Positions 1 to 7,295 of a DNA stretch of 40,184 bases are shown here, in pieces. Made by a program: the position numbers and the translations under genes. This stretch comes from an uncultured Afifella sp. (GTDB taxonomy: Bacteria; Pseudomonadota; Alphaproteobacteria; Rhizobiales; Afifellaceae): contig CALZIL010000014.1 in assembly GCA_945787495.1 (NCBI GenBank), positions 1-40,184 on the forward strand. The letters are read 5' to 3'. The notes beneath the pieces were generated by a model. It was not told the DNA's origin. It ran no database searches and worked only from the letters and a program-made list of their open reading frames with translations. How positions within the stretch are numbered: position 1 is the first letter of the stretch; each line of letters opens with the position of its first letter.

Positions 1-141
1 ATAGACCGTGCCGTCGTCCTTGAAGTAATGAAAAAAACCGCCGCTTTCGTCGATGCATCGCGGTTCGTAGAAGGCGAATATCGATCGGGCATGATCGAGA
101 AGGAAGGCGGGGTCGCGAAAATCCGGGCATGGCAGGGTCAT
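1..141 (-). CDS. AGE-family sugar epimerase/isomerase, N-terminal fragment
   Basis: Only the first 47 codons are inside the window; the gene runs off the left edge. The start is the ATG at 141. The peptide holds FYEPRCIDESGGFFHYFKDD, which is the characteristic N-terminal block of the N-acylglucosamine 2-epimerase (AGE) family, the (alpha/alpha)6-barrel enzymes that include mannose isomerases and YihS-type aldose-ketose isomerases. The gene starts 15 bp after the stop of the ABC ATPase gene on the same strand, so the two are probably co-transcribed. From the context of sugar importers and oxidoreductases I infer a cytoplasmic aldose/ketose isomerase or epimerase. The substrate cannot be told from this fragment, and the catalytic histidines lie outside the window. 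Confidence 0.8.
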   Translation of the reverse strand, partial: MTLPCPDFRDPAFLLDHARSIFAFYEPRCIDESGGFFHYFKDDGTVY

Positions 142-156
142 GATTCCTGCATCCCC

Positions 157-897
157 TCAAGCGGTTTCGATCGCGCCGGTGATGAGACCGGTGACCTCTT
201 CGGGTGAACTGTCAGCGATCGGTTTGTCGGCCACCTTGTGGCCGCGCCGCAGTACGGCGACACGGTCACTGACGGCAAATACATCCGGCATGCGGTGGCT
301 GATCAGCACAACGGCATGGTTGGTTTCTTTCAGCCGCTGGATGAGATCGAGAACCTCGGCCACCTGCCGGACGCTGATGGCCGCCGTCGGTTCGTCCATA
401 AGCACGATCTTCGGATCGGAAAGCCGCGTGCGCGCAATCGCCACTGCCTGGCGCTGGCCGCCGGACATTTGCCGGACAAGGTCGCGCGGCCGGGTTTCCG
501 ATTTCAGTTCTTCAAACAGCTCCCCGGCCCGCTTGTACATGGCCGGATAGTCGAGGATGGAGAACGGCCCGAACCGTTTCTTCGCTTCGCGGCCGAGAAA
601 GACGTTCGCCGCGGCCGTCAGATTGTCGCAAAGCGCCAAATCCTGATAGACGACCTCGATACCCTCTTCGCGCGCCTCGACGGGTTTATGGAAATGAACC
701 GGCCTGCCATTGAGCGCGATCTCGCCGGCGCTCGCCGGAAAATTGCCGGCTATGATCTTGATCAAGGTGGATTTGCCGGCACCGTTGTCACCCATCAGGC
801 CGACGACTTCGCCTGCGTCGATAGAAAGATCGACGTCGGCCAGCGCGTTGATTGCCCCGAAATTCTTCGAAATGCCTCGAAGCTCTAGGACAGCCAA
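157..897 (-). CDS. Sugar ABC transporter ATP-binding protein (single ABC domain, FrcA type)
   Basis: This is the nucleotide-binding subunit of a carbohydrate importer of the ribose/fructose class (CUT2-like). It has 246 residues and one ABC domain: Walker A GDNGAGKST (about 36-44), Q-loop VYQD, signature MSGGQRQ (about 144-150), Walker B IVLMDEP (about 164-170) and switch histidine LISHR (His about 201). CUT2 ATPases are often about 500 residues with two fused domains; this is the short form known from rhizobial FrcA. The start is a TTG at 897, preceded by a strong GGGAGG ribosome-binding site about 8 bases upstream. No permease or binding protein adjoins it on this strand. The nearest partners are the binding protein and permease at 3860-5913 on the other strand, which lack an ATPase, so I infer they form one transporter. 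Confidence 0.93.
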   Translation of the reverse strand: MAVLELRGISKNFGAINALADVDLSIDAGEVVGLMGDNGAGKSTLIKIIAGNFPASAGEIALNGRPVHFHKPVEAREEGIEVVYQDLALCDNLTAAANVFLGREAKKRFGPFSILDYPAMYKRAGELFEELKSETRPRDLVRQMSGGQRQAVAIARTRLSDPKIVLMDEPTAAISVRQVAEVLDLIQRLKETNHAVVLISHRMPDVFAVSDRVAVLRRGHKVADKPIADSSPEEVTGLITGAIETA

Positions 898-1045
898 ACC
901 CTTATCCTCCCTCGATCACCGCAGGCTTTGCCTGTCTGTTATTCCATTTTCGCGCCATGCATTTAACCCCTGACACTAGATGGGAACGTTTGCGCGGTTC
1001 AACCGAATACTTTTCCCCGAGGCACAGCCTTGCAAATATTGTTGC

Positions 1046-1159
1046 AAGTTGACCGGGAACCGCATTCGGTTAAGCCCGCCTGATTGCGCAGGACGGAATG
1101 ACCGGCGGCCCGACACCATGCGATTGGACACCATGCGATCGCGTCACCGGGACAGACCT
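1046..1159 (+). repeat. Dispersed intergenic repeat, copy A (with internal 15-bp tandem duplication)
   Basis: This 114-bp stretch matches the reverse complement of 9985-10083. After removing an internal tandem duplication of 15 bp (GACACCATGCGATTG followed by GACACCATGCGATCG) the two copies align over 99 bp with about 10 mismatches. The unit begins AAGTTGACCG and ends GGGACAGACCT and contains a small CCTGC/GCAGG-type inverted repeat. It lies in the 367-bp gap between the aldo/keto reductase and the ABC ATPase. I see nothing else recognisable in that gap besides the ATPase ribosome-binding site. It resembles the mosaic intergenic elements of rhizobial genomes, but I cannot assign it to a named family. 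Confidence 0.8.
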
Positions 1160-1264
1160 GGCAATGGCGGCCCGGCTCTTACCGAGTTCGGATCTGGAAC
1201 CGCGCCACTCGGCGATCTTGACAGCGGCCGGATCGTGCGTGGCATCGGATCCGATGCTGGACTG

Positions 1265-2245
1265 TCATCCCGGTTTGTATTCGCGAGTCGCCTCCGGATC
1301 GTCTTTGGCAAATGGAAGTGCCATTAATTCATCCCAAACGTGTTCAGGGATCGGCCACCTGGCCCATTCGAACGTTTCCTGAATCCGCTCCGGCTTGCTG
1401 ACACCGCATATCGTGGACGTGATGCGCTCGTCCCGCATCGAAAACTGCAACGCCGCCGCGCCGGGCGGGATGCCGTGCCCGGCGCAGATCGCTTCGATCC
1501 GCCGGACCGGCTCAAGCATCTCGTCAGTCGCCTCCTGGTATACGTAGCGTGGATAGGACTCCGCACCTTTGGCGAGCACGCCGCTACCGTATGGCGCGGC
1601 ATTGAGAACGGCGATGCCCTTGGCATGGGCGAAGGCGACCATGTCGTCCGCATTGCGGTTGATCAGGGTAAAGCGATTGTGGGTGATGAGAGTATCGAAA
1701 TCCCAATCACGCAATATCGGCATCATGATATCGACATTGCCAGCCGCCAGGCCGACGGCATCGGCCAACCCCTCTTCCTTGATCTTGAACAGTTCAGCCA
1801 ATGCGCCATCCTGACCCGTTACCTCGTCGATCGATGCCGCATGCTCAGGGTCGTGCAAGTGCAGAAGCGGAATGCGGCCGAGCCCAAGGGCGGCCAAGCT
1901 CTCTTCCAAGGAACGCCGGGCTTGCGAGGCGTCGAAGCGGTTCGTCTCCATATCGCGATCGAGCTTGGTCGAAATGACAAAGCCGCCGGGAAGCCCGCCA
2001 CGCTCGCGGATGGCGTCACCGATCCGCGCTTCGCTGCGGCCAAATCCATAATTGCGAGACGTGTCGAGAAAGTTCGCCGGCCCTTCAAAAATCGCCCGCA
2101 CCGTCTGCCTCGCACGCTCTTCATCGACACCGTAGCCGTATGTGTCGGGCATGTTCGCCAACGATGTAGTGCCGAAACAGATTTTCGACACAACGAGGCT
2201 CGTTCGACCGAGTTTCACTGTCTCAAGACTGTCTGATGCGGACAT
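1265..2245 (-). CDS. Aldo/keto reductase (aldose 1-dehydrogenase-like)
   Basis: A cytoplasmic NAD(P)-dependent oxidoreductase of the AKR superfamily, 326 residues, the usual full length. The catalytic tetrad is visible: Asp61 and Tyr66 in NFLDTSRNYG, Lys94 in ISTKLD and a His near 131 in LHLHDPE. The ISTKLDRD and LLHLHDPE blocks resemble D-threo-aldose 1-dehydrogenase (L-fucose/galactose dehydrogenase) and pyridoxal 4-dehydrogenase type members, which oxidise an aldose at C1 to the lactone. It lies between an ABC ATPase and a Gfo/Idh/MocA gene, all on the minus strand, and the SMP-30 lactonase farther along would accept an aldonolactone. I infer sugar 1-dehydrogenase activity; the substrate is unresolved. 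The start ATG at 2245 fits family alignments, although the ribosome-binding site is weak. Confidence 0.88.
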   Translation of the reverse strand: MSASDSLETVKLGRTSLVVSKICFGTTSLANMPDTYGYGVDEERARQTVRAIFEGPANFLDTSRNYGFGRSEARIGDAIRERGGLPGGFVISTKLDRDMETNRFDASQARRSLEESLAALGLGRIPLLHLHDPEHAASIDEVTGQDGALAELFKIKEEGLADAVGLAAGNVDIMMPILRDWDFDTLITHNRFTLINRNADDMVAFAHAKGIAVLNAAPYGSGVLAKGAESYPRYVYQEATDEMLEPVRRIEAICAGHGIPPGAAALQFSMRDERITSTICGVSKPERIQETFEWARWPIPEHVWDELMALPFAKDDPEATREYKPG

Positions 2246-2427
2246 GTGTCAGTTCCATTCTCGCTTGGTGAACTTGATGATCCAAATGGATTGCCGTTTC
2301 GCATGCCGCCCTCGACCATTGCGGCGCAGCCTCGGCTTGCCGTTTTCAGCGCCACCGAGTGATCGGTCAAGATGGCCGTGGCGATGCCGCAGTCTATTCA
2401 GCGCCCGCACCGCGGGTAAAGGGAAAG

Positions 2428-2451
2428 CGGACATTGCCGTGTCAATGTCCG
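2428..2451. repeat. Inverted repeat with ATGTCCGCTT motif
   Basis: CGGACATTG, a 6-base spacer and CAATGTCCG form a perfect inverted repeat with 9-base arms, in the gap between the aldo/keto reductase and the oxidoreductase. On the minus strand it reads AATGTCCGCTTTCCC. Closely similar strings occur in two other intergenic spaces (11582-11596 and the minus strand near 23239-23254). It is not followed by a T-run, so I do not call it a terminator. The rest of the 2246-2460 gap shows nothing I recognise. Confidence 0.6.
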
Positions 2452-2460
2452 TTAAGCGCC

Positions 2461-2635
2461 GAAAGGCGACCGCCATCCGGAGGCCCGCTTGCGGTCGGCT
2501 TGGTTCCGGAAGCCGAAGTCTCAAGATGTTCTGTAAGGGCGACCGGCGCGACCAGTCGATCTATATCCGGATACACTCGCCACTTTTCGCAGATAGATAG
2601 GCGGCATCGACTAGCGCATAGGTTTTTAGATTGTC
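2461..2635 (-). repeat. Duplicated segment, copy C: gene 3' end plus downstream sequence
   Basis: The last 25 codons of the oxidoreductase gene ending at 2561 and the roughly 100 bases after its stop codon match 18612-18779 on the opposite strand. The best 60-base block, around the AKSGECI codons, has 49 identities. A second block, beginning GAGACTTCGG and ending GGCCTCCGGA followed by CTTTC, is shared beyond the stop codon. Homology that crosses a stop codon points to duplication of DNA rather than conservation of protein. Confidence 0.7.
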
Positions 2636-3580
2636 GGCGCCGCTCGTTTCCGGCTCATATCCGCCGGCAAGCGCAGCCAGCGCATGGGCCTGGGTGTGAT
2701 AGACACTGTCCTGGGCGACATGCCAGGGCTGCGATGTCCATGCGCGCAGCGGCGTTGAAACATCCACAACGCGGCGCGCGCCGTCAGCCGAGATCGACAA
2801 GCGGAAATCCGGCTCCAGATCAAGCGCACCCTTAGTCCCCTCGATCGTGACCAGCGTCTGCGGAAAAAAATCCGGAATTTGGCGGCTTTCATAGGTGCAA
2901 TCGACAATGCTCGTCGCGCCGGTGACATGGCCGAGCACCATCGTTGCCATGTCTTCGCCCTTGACCCGCGGGTCGATCCGCGCATGGCGCGAATAAACCG
3001 TCTCCACCTCACCGAAGAAGAAACGGGCCAAGTCGAGCACATGAATTCCAAGGTCAAGAACGATGAACCGCTCCTCGTCGAACAGATAGTGCTGACCGGC
3101 TTTCACATCGTAGCCGGTGCGGAAAGAGATCCGGCCCCAGACCGGATCGCCGATCGTGCCGGTGTCCAGCGCGGCCTTGACCTGCCGCATAGGGTGCTGA
3201 AAGCGAAAATTCTCGTGGACCATCAACATCACGCCGGCGTCCTTGCAGACCCGGACCATTGCGACACAATCATCAAAGGTCGGACCGAACGGCTTCTGCA
3301 CGATCGCCGGGATGCCATTGGCGGCGCAAAGTTCCACAAGCATCAGATGGGATGCCATGGTTGTCACGATATCGACGAAGTCAGGTTTTGCCACCACAAT
3401 CATTTCCGCAGCATCGGCAAACACGCTCGGCACCGAAAATTGCGCCGCGGCATCGGTGGCTTTCTTTTCATCGAGGTCGCAAACGGCGACCAGCTCTGCG
3501 TCGGGAAGTTCGCTCCAGGCGTGCAGATGGTTCGGCGCAAAGAAGCCGCATCCGATGACGGCAATTTTCGTGCGGGCCAA
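2561..3580 (-). CDS. Gfo/Idh/MocA-family NAD(P)-dependent oxidoreductase
   Basis: A 339-residue sugar or inositol dehydrogenase-type enzyme. The N-terminal Rossmann motif is IAVIGCGFFAPNH, followed by LVAVCDLD (adenosine-ribose binding acidic residue). VQKPFG corresponds to the EKP motif, with Gln for Glu, whose Lys is catalytic or NAD-contacting. The C-terminal half is the usual alpha/beta substrate domain. I place the start at the TTG at 3580 with AAGGA 8 bases upstream, because the longer open frame up to 3766 adds about 62 residues that do not look like protein and run over a palindrome. The family oxidises or epimerises sugars such as myo-inositol, glucose or 1,5-anhydrofructose; the substrate here is unknown. 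The gene is divergent from the ABC binding protein at 3860, and the shared 279-bp region holds two operator-like palindromes. Its last codons belong to a duplicated segment. Confidence 0.88.
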   Translation of the reverse strand: MARTKIAVIGCGFFAPNHLHAWSELPDAELVAVCDLDEKKATDAAAQFSVPSVFADAAEMIVVAKPDFVDIVTTMASHLMLVELCAANGIPAIVQKPFGPTFDDCVAMVRVCKDAGVMLMVHENFRFQHPMRQVKAALDTGTIGDPVWGRISFRTGYDVKAGQHYLFDEERFIVLDLGIHVLDLARFFFGEVETVYSRHARIDPRVKGEDMATMVLGHVTGATSIVDCTYESRQIPDFFPQTLVTIEGTKGALDLEPDFRLSISADGARRVVDVSTPLRAWTSQPWHVAQDSVYHTQAHALAALAGGYEPETSGADNLKTYALVDAAYLSAKSGECIRI

Positions 3581-3606
3581 GATCGCTGTTCCTTCGTTTC
3601 CAGTGG

Positions 3607-3620
3607 TTCCAATATTGGAA
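3607..3620. promoter_or_regulatory. Perfect 14-bp palindrome upstream of the oxidoreductase
   Basis: TTCCAATATTGGAA is a perfect palindrome located 26 bases upstream of the proposed TTG start of the minus-strand oxidoreductase, a position suited to an operator or an activator site. No regulator gene is present in the window to pair with it, so the function is inferred from position and symmetry only. Confidence 0.4.
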
Positions 3621-3757
3621 AGCGTAAGTACCACCGTGACATTGCTGCCACGAGCCGCGCAATCCGGCTTCGTCGCACCGGGTGTGCGGCGGGGTTGTTG
3701 TTTTGCGGCGAGGCCGTAATGTTGCCGACAATCCAAAGGCAGAATGTTTGCCGGAGG

Positions 3758-3787
3758 TGATCGCACGATCTATTACTGGTGCGATCA
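3758..3787. promoter_or_regulatory. Operator-like inverted repeat upstream of the ABC binding-protein gene
   Basis: TGATCGCAC, 12 intervening bases and GTGCGATCA form a perfect inverted repeat with 9-base arms, about 70 bases before the ATG of the sugar-binding protein at 3860. Arm length and spacing are compatible with a dimeric sugar-responsive regulator (GntR, LacI or similar). It is not followed by a T-run. I did not find a second copy in the window. Confidence 0.5.
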
Positions 3788-3859
3788 AAGCCGCGTGACG
3801 GTTCGTTTTGCGACGATACCAAGAAGCCCGATCAGATTTTATCATGGGAGGAAACGAAA

Positions 3860-4807
3860 ATGACAAATGGATTGCGCAGGTTACTGGTCTCCGGCGCCTT
3901 TGCCGCATCGCTTCTCACAGCCGGTGGCGTGAGCGCCCAGGATATCACCATCGCCACATCGATGCCGAGTTTCGGATTTCCGTTCTTCGTGCATATGCAA
4001 AAGGAGCTTGAGGCAGAAGCCAAGGCTCTCGGCGGAATTACGCTCGTCGTTTCAGACGGCCAGAACCAGACGCCGAAGCAAACCGCCGACATCGAAGCGG
4101 CGATCATCAAGGGCGTTAACGGAATCATCATTTCGCCGATCGACACGGTTGCCATGGCGCCCGTCCTGCAGCAGGCGGTGGATGCCAAAGTTCCGGTGAT
4201 CACGATCGACAGGCGCGTCGATGGCGTGCCGGGAATTGTCGCCCATATCGGCGCCGACAATGTCAAGGGCGGCGAAGCCCAGGGTAATCTGATCGCCAAG
4301 ATGTTTCCCAATGGCGCAAAAATCGTCAACCTGCAGGGACAGCCCGGCTCCAGTCCTGCGATCGACCGCAACAAGGGCGTCCACAATGCGCTCGACGGCA
4401 TGTCCGACAAATACGAGTTCGTGGCCGAGCAGACCGCCAATTTCGCCCGCGAAGAAGGCGCTTCGGTCACCGAGGCGATCCTTGCCGGCCTCGGCAGCCC
4501 GCCGGACGTCATTGTGGCTGCCAATGACGACATGGCGCTCGGCGCGTTGCAGGTGACTCAGGAACAGGGCCTCGATATCCCGATCATCGGCTTCGATGCG
4601 CTTCCCGAAGCTCTCGCCAGCGTGCGCGACGGCGGCCTTGCGGCGACGATCGAGCAATTCCCCGGTGGCCAGAGCCGCGGCGCGACCCAGGCGATGGTGA
4701 AATTGCTGCGTGAGGGCACAAAGCCCGACCCGCTGATCCTGCTTACGCCGATCGCGATCACCAAGGACAATATCAAAGAGGGCGAGCGCCTCGGCGAAGT
4801 CCAGTAA
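3860..4807 (+). CDS. Sugar ABC transporter periplasmic substrate-binding protein (RbsB-like)
   Basis: A 315-residue periplasmic binding protein of the ribose/galactose (PBP type 1) family. It has a clear signal peptide with basic start and hydrophobic core, probably cleaved after GGVSA before QDIT. The body shows family features: GVNGIIISP, VPVITIDRR, HIGADNVKGG, VAANDDMALGALQ and PIIGFDALPEAL. The start ATG at 3860 has GGGAGG upstream; the longer frame from 3779 would bury the signal peptide. It delivers an aldose to the permease encoded 74 bp downstream. A strong hairpin in that gap would let the binding protein be made in excess. Pentoses or galactose are plausible ligands from the enzymes nearby, but this is inference. 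Confidence 0.94.
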   Translation: MTNGLRRLLVSGAFAASLLTAGGVSAQDITIATSMPSFGFPFFVHMQKELEAEAKALGGITLVVSDGQNQTPKQTADIEAAIIKGVNGIIISPIDTVAMAPVLQQAVDAKVPVITIDRRVDGVPGIVAHIGADNVKGGEAQGNLIAKMFPNGAKIVNLQGQPGSSPAIDRNKGVHNALDGMSDKYEFVAEQTANFAREEGASVTEAILAGLGSPPDVIVAANDDMALGALQVTQEQGLDIPIIGFDALPEALASVRDGGLAATIEQFPGGQSRGATQAMVKLLREGTKPDPLILLTPIAITKDNIKEGERLGEVQ

Positions 4808-4817
4808 CTAAAAAACG

Positions 4818-4846
4818 GCGGACCGGCCTCACGACCGGTCCGCTTT
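4818..4846 (+). terminator. Attenuator-type hairpin between binding protein and permease
   Basis: GCGGACCGG and CCGGTCCGC form a perfect 9-bp stem with an 8-base loop, followed by TTT. It sits 10 bases after the stop codon of the binding-protein gene and before the permease gene. The T-run is short, so partial termination or 3'-end protection of the binding-protein transcript is more likely than a full stop. Confidence 0.65.
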
Positions 4847-4881
4847 CTCCACGGCGGGCGGCATCGCAGGTTTCAACGGGC

Positions 4882-5913
4882 ATGGCGATTGACACAAGGG
4901 GGGCGCCGGAAGTTGCTCCACCACCCCGGCAGTTCGACTTTGTGCAGTTCGCTGCGAAATATGCGGCGCCGCTGTTTCTGCTGTTGCTGGTCCTGGTCTT
5001 TTCGCTGCTGGAGCCGCGCTTCCTTCACCCGCTCAATCTGTTCAACATTCTGCGTCAGGTCTCGATTTCCGGGTTAATTGCAATCGGCATGACCTTCGTC
5101 ATCCTGACGGCCGGGATAGACCTTTCCATCGGTTCCCTGCTGGCGTTGTCCGGTCTTGTCGGTGCGTATGTTGCCAAGGGCGGCCTGGAAGACCGCTTTG
5201 CTGTCGGTGCCAGCGTCGATGCCGGCAATCCTGCATTGCTCGCAATGGCGGCGGCAATCGCTGTCGGGCTCATTGGCGGGGCGATACAAGGAACCGCGGT
5301 CACGCGGCTGCGCGTGCCGCCCTTTGTCGTTACGCTCGGCGGACTGACGGCCTTTCGCGGCGCGGCGCTCCTGTTCTCCGGTGGGGGACCGATAAGCGGA
5401 TTCGCGCCGGACTACACCTGGTGGGGCCAGGGCAAGATCGGCATTGTTCCGGTGCCCGTCATCATCTTCCTCGCATTTGCTGTATTCGCCCACATTGTGT
5501 TGAAATATTCGCGCTTTGGCATGCATGTCTTTGCAACCGGCGGCAATGTTGATGCGGCGGACCTGAACGGCGTGCCGACCAAACGCGTTATCTTTCTGGC
5601 CTATGTCATTATCGGATTCTTCTGCGGCCTGGCCGGCTTTTTGCTGTCGGCGCGCCTGAGTTCAGCCGAGGCTGTTGCCGGATTGGGGCTGGAACTGACC
5701 GTGATCGCCTCTGTGGTCATCGGCGGCACCAGCCTGTTTGGCGGGATCGGCAGCATATTCGGAACTGTTGTCGGCGCCTGTCTTATCGGCGTTTTGACGA
5801 ACGGGCTCGTCTTGCTCAACGTGTCGTCATTTGTTCAGCAGATCATCATTGGCGTGATTCTGGTTTCGGCTGTGGCCTTTGACCAGTTTGCCGCCGATCG
5901 CCGCAAGGCTTGA
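4882..5913 (+). CDS. Sugar ABC transporter permease (RbsC-like)
   Basis: A 343-residue inner-membrane permease of the ribose/xylose class (BPD_transp_2). Hydrophobic segments begin near residue 30 (PLFLLLLVLVFSLL). The hallmark GMTFVILTAGIDLSIGS block lies near residues 69-85, and TGGNVDAADLNGVPTKR, the cytoplasmic coupling-loop equivalent, near 220-235. The C-terminal half carries SVVIGGTSLFGGIGS. Length and topology (8-10 helices) are normal. It follows the binding-protein gene on the same strand. No ATPase gene follows; a convergent oxidoreductase begins beyond a 110-bp gap. The single-domain ATPase at 157-897 is the best candidate partner. The ribosome-binding site is weak, which with the upstream hairpin suggests low expression relative to the binding protein. 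Confidence 0.93.
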   Translation: MAIDTRGAPEVAPPPRQFDFVQFAAKYAAPLFLLLLVLVFSLLEPRFLHPLNLFNILRQVSISGLIAIGMTFVILTAGIDLSIGSLLALSGLVGAYVAKGGLEDRFAVGASVDAGNPALLAMAAAIAVGLIGGAIQGTAVTRLRVPPFVVTLGGLTAFRGAALLFSGGGPISGFAPDYTWWGQGKIGIVPVPVIIFLAFAVFAHIVLKYSRFGMHVFATGGNVDAADLNGVPTKRVIFLAYVIIGFFCGLAGFLLSARLSSAEAVAGLGLELTVIASVVIGGTSLFGGIGSIFGTVVGACLIGVLTNGLVLLNVSSFVQQIIIGVILVSAVAFDQFAADRRKA

Positions 5914-6023
5914 TCCGAAGCCAGCGAGAGCTTGATGGATGTCTGCGAAGATTCTTCGTACATCGCGATGACCCAATTACATTCCAGCCAGCTCAGTTTA
6001 AGTAAAAATGTCCCGCATCAGCA

Positions 6024-7025
6024 TCAAAGGTCGATCCAGCGATCCTCCGAGACAGAGCGGAAGATTGCGTCGATGATCCGCATGTTCTCCACTGAGCTTT
6101 CAAGCGAAAGAACTTGCTCGCCTCCCTCCCGGACTGCTTTGGAGAAAAGATCACCCTGGATTGTGTACTGATCGACAGGATCGAATGCGATTGCCTGGGC
6201 GCTGGATCCATCCAGCGCGCTGCCGTCATCGAAAGAGATCCGAGTTGGCTGGTCCGGCGCCGGGTTGAACGGAATTTCGATGTCGATTCGCCCTTTCGTG
6301 CCTAACACCTGAACCCGCTGGTAGGGCACAAGCTGGGTGGAAACCGTAAACGTCACCTGCCCGCCCGGATAGTCAATCAAAACCGTCGTTAGGCGGTCGG
6401 TACGAAACTCTGGGTCCCGCTCGATCGCGCCAACTACGCGGAGGGGTTCGGTGTCGAAAAGGAACCGCGACATGGTAATTGGATAACAACCGATATCGTA
6501 AAGCGCGCCGCCGCCGATATCCGCCATGTTGCGAACATTGCCCGGATCGTCGTTGAAGTAGGAAAAGACTGCGGAAATTGCCCGCATGTCACCGATTGCG
6601 CCCTCCCGTACCAGGTCCCGCGCCTTCAACCATTGCGGGTGCGAACGGGTCATGAACGCTTCCTGGATCAGCACTCCCGTTCGGTCGCGTACGGCAATCA
6701 ACTCCCGCGCCTCGTCGGCAGAAAGGGCGATCGGTTTCTCGCACAAGACATGCTTGCCGGCTTCAGCCGCCTGTTTCGTCACCGGCACATGCAGATGATT
6801 GGGCAACGGATTGTAGACTGCCTCGATTTCCGGATCGGCCAAAAGCGCTTCGTAGGACCCGTACGCCTTGGCAATACCAAGCTCGTCCGCAGCATGACGC
6901 GCCGCAGTTTCGGTACGCGAGGCAACGGCCACGACCTCGCACATATCACCCTTCATCATCGCCGGATTGACTTTTTCCATGCCGATCCTGGCCGTCGAAA
7001 TGATCCCCCATTTGACCTTTTTCAC
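6024..7025 (-). CDS. Gfo/Idh/MocA-family oxidoreductase (second copy)
   Basis: A 333-residue NAD(P)-dependent enzyme, complete. It has an N-terminal Rossmann fold (WGIISTARIG, then VVAVASRT), an EKP motif in HVLCEKPIAL and a substrate-domain helix GALYDIGCYPI that supplies the conserved catalytic histidine/tyrosine region. It resembles the glucose-fructose oxidoreductase and D-xylose dehydrogenase branch more than the copy at 2561-3580, so the two are not recent duplicates. I chose the GTG at 7025, with AAGG 8 bases before it, because the upstream 52 codons look non-coding. It is convergent with the permease gene at 5913. D-xylose 1-dehydrogenase (NADP) type activity would fit the keto-acid enzymes beside it, but other sugars are possible. 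The 270-bp gap upstream shows no feature I recognise. Confidence 0.88.
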   Translation of the reverse strand: MKKVKWGIISTARIGMEKVNPAMMKGDMCEVVAVASRTETAARHAADELGIAKAYGSYEALLADPEIEAVYNPLPNHLHVPVTKQAAEAGKHVLCEKPIALSADEARELIAVRDRTGVLIQEAFMTRSHPQWLKARDLVREGAIGDMRAISAVFSYFNDDPGNVRNMADIGGGALYDIGCYPITMSRFLFDTEPLRVVGAIERDPEFRTDRLTTVLIDYPGGQVTFTVSTQLVPYQRVQVLGTKGRIDIEIPFNPAPDQPTRISFDDGSALDGSSAQAIAFDPVDQYTIQGDLFSKAVREGGEQVLSLESSVENMRIIDAIFRSVSEDRWIDL

Positions 7026-7295
7026 GGAGTTCGCCTTTTCATACGATGACCAGACGCCATTGATTGGTGTCGGTTCATTGTTAGTGCATCGACGGTTGAA
7101 CTGCCACCTTGGCTTGCACCACCGCCGTTTCTCGATCCCGGAGTAACGGTCAAGTTGGGCATTGAAGGGCAGGGCGAGCAACGCCAGGAAGTCATCGCTT
7201 GTGATGGCACAGTCAGACTAACGGAACTTGTCTCGAAAGTGCCCCCTGCGCGGGCGCCGCAACCGGGTTTTCCTTCCAAATGTCCAATCACGGCA

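Noticed and set aside
980-1382. Plus-strand frames across 980-1382
   Set aside because: They translate the dispersed repeat and the antisense of the aldo/keto reductase end; not genes.
3581-3766. N-terminal extension of the first Gfo/Idh/MocA gene
   Set aside because: The extra 62 residues do not resemble the family, cross a palindrome, and a TTG with a good ribosome-binding site precedes the Rossmann motif.
2561-7025. Idea that the two Gfo/Idh/MocA genes are a recent tandem duplication
   Set aside because: Their motifs differ (VQKPFG versus CEKPIAL, different N-termini), so they are separate family members.
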